Positions 61,741-64,000 of a stretch of DNA of 64,000 nt are shown one piece after another; the stretch's first letter is position 1; the number at the start of each line of letters is the position of its first letter. The notes beneath the pieces are model-generated. The model had not been told where the DNA came from and made no database searches. It saw only the letters and a program-made list of their open reading frames with translations. This DNA is from Palsa-1439 sp050015495 (GTDB taxonomy: Bacteria; Verrucomicrobiota; Verrucomicrobiia; Palsa-1439), in NCBI GenBank assembly GCA_050015495.1, contig JBEKBH010000001.1, positions 62,001 to 126,000 of the forward strand, written 5' to 3'. The translations under genes and the position numbers were made by a program.

Positions 61741-62676
61741 CTACGCCGGCGTTTGGGCGACGAACACCAGATAATCCGTCAGGTTGCGACGCTCCAACGT
61801 CCCGTGAAACCAGCGAGACAAGGGCGACGGATTGATTTTGTACTTCAGTTTCGACCAAGAACGGCAATACACAACCTCAAACCCGGCTTTTTCCAGCATG
61901 AGCCGCAGACTGCCTTCATCAAAATTAAAGACGTGATGGGGGATGCCGAAATGCTTGAACTGTTTGTGGCCAAAGCCGTGACGGTTCAGGAAGGTCTTGT
62001 AGCGGTTGGTCAGACCGCGCCAGTTGGGCACCTGACCGAACAGGTAACCGCCCGGCCGCAAGATGCGTCGAATCTCCGCCAGAATTTCCAGCGGATTGTG
62101 AACGTGCTCCAGGACGTCCCAGAAAATCACCCCATCATAAGCACTATCAGCCAAGTGCAGGTCCTCCAGTCGGCCCTGGCGCACCTTCTCCCCCAAGCCC
62201 AGTTTTCCCCGCGCCAGCGCGACAAAATGCTCCGAAAGGTCGATCCCCTCAGCGTCAAACCCGCGTCGGTTCGCTTCCAACACGGTGAGCCCAAACCCAC
62301 AGCCCACATCCAATACTCGCGCTCCTGTCCCGAGATAACGCGTCAACAATTCCACCAGCATGGCTTTGACCTTGTAGCAACTCATGGCGTGGACTTTGTA
62401 GTCTATCTGCTTGACCCAAGCCTCGTAGTCAAAGTTGTCAAAAACGGATTCGTCCGCGTAATCTTCCCGTTCGTACATGGCCGCCAACCTGCCCGGCGTG
62501 AACCGTGGTGAGACAAAGATGAGGCCGCATCCGAGGCAAAGTCGAATCCCGTGACCATCGATTCTTTGAAAGAGCAAGCGGCTTTGCGCATCGGGTCCGC
62601 AACTGGGACAATTCACCTCTTCCCAGTCGGCGGGGTTGATGTTCTTCGTCGCTCGCTGCTCGGCCACTTGCTTCAT
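61741..62676 (-). CDS. SAM-dependent methyltransferase with N-terminal zinc ribbon
   Basis: 311 residues from ATG 62676 (an ATG at 62733 would add 19 residues and cross a possible promoter). The N-terminal CPSC (23-26) and CLGC (47-50) form a zinc ribbon of the kind found in sugar and polyketide C- or O-methyltransferases. Motif I is RVLDVGCGFGLTVLE (about 120-134); DGVIFWDVLEHVHNPLEILAEIRRIL follows. The C-terminal NWRGLTNRYKTFLNRHGFGHKQFKHFGIPHHVFNF is typical of glycan-cluster members. The acceptor is unknown. Confidence 0.88.
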   Translation of the reverse strand: MKQVAEQRATKNINPADWEEVNCPSCGPDAQSRLLFQRIDGHGIRLCLGCGLIFVSPRFTPGRLAAMYEREDYADESVFDNFDYEAWVKQIDYKVHAMSCYKVKAMLVELLTRYLGTGARVLDVGCGFGLTVLEANRRGFDAEGIDLSEHFVALARGKLGLGEKVRQGRLEDLHLADSAYDGVIFWDVLEHVHNPLEILAEIRRILRPGGYLFGQVPNWRGLTNRYKTFLNRHGFGHKQFKHFGIPHHVFNFDEGSLRLMLEKAGFEVVYCRSWSKLKYKINPSPLSRWFHGTLERRNLTDYLVFVAQTPA

Positions 62677-62683
62677 CCGAACG

Positions 62684-62712
62684 AACCTAATCGAAACGTC
62701 AGGTTTGAGCAA
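62684..62712 (-). promoter_or_regulatory. Weak promoter candidate for zinc-ribbon methyltransferase
   Basis: On the minus strand: TTGCTC, 17-base spacer, TAGGTT, then seven bases to the ATG. Each hexamer has only about three consensus bases. The rest of the divergent gap to 62982 shows nothing else I can support. Confidence 0.3.
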
Positions 62713-62982
62713 ACCAAAATCACACCGGCGCATTCCATGCTCTCGTTTTTAGAGATCCCGGAACATTCTGTTGCCACGCAAGGCATTCTGCGCTGGACTG
62801 TTGACTGAACCGCGCTAGTGTAGTGCACGTAACACTTCTTCACCTATGGGCGGGCGAACAATCACGAAATTCTGGCGTCGTATACGGCAGGCCCAATGCG
62901 ACGGGCCTTGTGCCTCAGTACACTGGCATCTCCGTCACGTGAGAAGCCATAGGACTGCTGCCGAAACCCTGTCACGGCCGTA

Positions 62983-63717
62983 ATGAAAACGCGGTTCATT
63001 TATCGAAACCTCAAGGCCCGGTTCCGAGACCAGAGGCAAGAGATCACGGCCCTGCTCCATACGGCTAGGCCTGGTGAAACTGTCGTCGATGTGGGCGCGA
63101 ACAAAGGCGGTTACCTTTACTGGATGAGCCGTGCCGTCGGACACGGACATGTTGTCGCATTTGAACCACAACCGAATCTTGCTCGTTACCTTCGGAAGGT
63201 GGTCGCGGCGTGCGATCTGAGGAATGTCACCGTCGAAGAGAAAGCCGCCTCCGAGCGATCCGGGACGATGATCCTGCACATGCCGGGAGGATGCGATTCT
63301 CCGGAAGCGTCGCTGGAAGACGCCGTTCGGTCCCGCACGGCCTGCGGACAAATCGAAGTCGAGACCGTGAGGCTGGATGATTACTTTCGCAGTTGCCCAA
63401 GACGAATATCCGTGATCAAAGTGGATGTTGAGGGTCACGAGTTTTCGGTCTTTCGAGGCGCCGAGGGAATCCTCTTGGAACATTCTCCACTGCTTATCTT
63501 TGAAGCGGAGAACCGGCACCTTTCGCGCGGGACAGTTTTTGATGTATTGAACTACTTGAGAGATCTGCGGTACGATGGCTTCTTTGTGCGCCGAAATTCG
63601 TTGGTTCCCATTGACGGTTTTGTCCCGGAGATCCATCAACGTCAGGTTGGTCAGCGGTTCTGGGATGAGCCATCCTATTGCAACAACTTCATCATGAAGA
63701 GGGCCAACGCCCAGTAA
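62983..63717 (+). CDS. FkbM family methyltransferase
   Basis: 244 residues. GETVVDVGANKGGYLYWMSRAVG is motif I, VVAFEPQPNLARYLRKVVAAC motif II; VETVRLDDYFRSCPRRISVIKVDVEGHEFSVFRGAEGILLEHSPLLIFE is the FkbM signature. Members O-methylate sugars and other small acceptors. It closes the envelope-glycan region in this window. No Shine-Dalgarno sequence or good promoter is seen. Confidence 0.92.
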   Translation: MKTRFIYRNLKARFRDQRQEITALLHTARPGETVVDVGANKGGYLYWMSRAVGHGHVVAFEPQPNLARYLRKVVAACDLRNVTVEEKAASERSGTMILHMPGGCDSPEASLEDAVRSRTACGQIEVETVRLDDYFRSCPRRISVIKVDVEGHEFSVFRGAEGILLEHSPLLIFEAENRHLSRGTVFDVLNYLRDLRYDGFFVRRNSLVPIDGFVPEIHQRQVGQRFWDEPSYCNNFIMKRANAQ

Positions 63718-64000
63718 GTGCGTGGCCATCCATTCGTCAAACCAAACGGCAATTTTGGATACCCAATCGGCACGTTGGACACTCCACCTTGCAGGTCGGC
63801 AGAGGCATACCTCGTCCTTGCCGTTTCTAAGTCCACCACCTCCATGCACAAAACCGTAGTCCAAACGCAACGCCTGAGCAAAAACAAGTCGCCGGCACCA
63901 CGCCGGTGATTCGCCGCTTGATTCATAAAGAACACCGCACTCCCCGCCGTGTCTTTCCGGGAGCCGACGGCGGGCCCGCGACGCTATCGAGACAGACGAA
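63718..64000. other. Right-edge region without a supported gene
   Basis: Short frames exist on both strands (for example 63718-63909 on plus), but none has a recognisable domain, a ribosome-binding site or codon use like its neighbours. The long minus-strand frame from 63870 is mostly antisense to the FkbM gene. Confidence 0.5.

Noticed and set aside
62935..63870. Minus-strand frame of 311 codons at the right edge
   Set aside because: Mostly antisense to the FkbM methyltransferase; no domain recognised.

Overview
The window is GC-rich and densely coded, and almost certainly comes from a bacterium of the Verrucomicrobiota. The strongest marker is the five-gene run at 27.4-34.2 kb. It matches, in order and in architecture, the Akkermansia Amuc_1102-1101-1100-1099-1098 type IV pilus locus (pilin-like protein, PilM-PilN fusion, PilO-like, PilP-like, secretin). 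Large secreted proteins ending in RYYRVRL-type tails, RCC1/fibronectin chimeras and a Gram-negative outer membrane assembly set (BamD, LptE, OMPLA, lipid A acyltransferase) agree with this. A genus cannot be named from the sequence alone.

Layout. 1-8.4 kb: surface-polysaccharide genes. These are a DUF2079 membrane protein (cut by the left edge), a GT2 glycosyltransferase and a methyltransferase on the minus strand, rmlA-rmlB-SDR on the plus strand, then a YfhO-like membrane protein and a truncated GT9 remnant. 8.5-13.6 kb: hybrid sensor kinase, leucyl aminopeptidase, and purC carrying an in-frame palindromic insertion. 14.3-27.3 kb: a secreted/outer-membrane block with a 1724-residue RCC1/FN3/autotransporter-repeat protein, outer membrane phospholipase A, a beta-barrel, a papain-like protease, a subtilase and a lipoprotein metallopeptidase. 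27.4-41.1 kb: type IV pilus genes in two operons, separated by a stand-alone 5'-3' exonuclease. 41.2-53.4 kb: housekeeping genes (gatCAB, bamD-lptE, rpsT, ptsN, argS, sufT, rsfS, nadD), interrupted between ptsN and argS by a small islet. 53.5-63.7 kb: envelope glycan and lipid genes, including a Kdo-kinase/LpxL fusion, a second LPS kinase, GT2 and GT87 glycosyltransferases, three methyltransferases and a SUMF1-like protein.

Observations beyond the gene list. (1) At least eight first genes have a recognisable -35/-10 promoter whose -10 ends only 6-10 bases before the start codon, and none has a Shine-Dalgarno sequence. This suggests that leaderless mRNAs are common in this organism, and it decides several start codons. 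(2) A 1.3-kb islet with a lower-GC orphan membrane gene is bounded by 42-bp direct repeats of the last codons of ptsN, like attL/attR of an element that restores the gene end. (3) A 58-bp palindromic element sits in frame inside purC, and an element with the same plan sits between lptE and rpsT. (4) A kinase-acyltransferase fusion joins two steps of lipid A/core modification in one polypeptide. (5) Two unrelated secreted proteins share a C-terminal module of about 70 residues.

Functional logic: the window is dominated by envelope construction (nucleotide sugars, glycosyl transfer, LPS acylation and phosphorylation, Bam/Lpt lipoproteins), a type IV pilus machine with two assembly ATPases and one retraction ATPase, and exported hydrolases and adhesin-like repeat proteins. 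All assignments come from reading motifs and recalling families; no database search was run.
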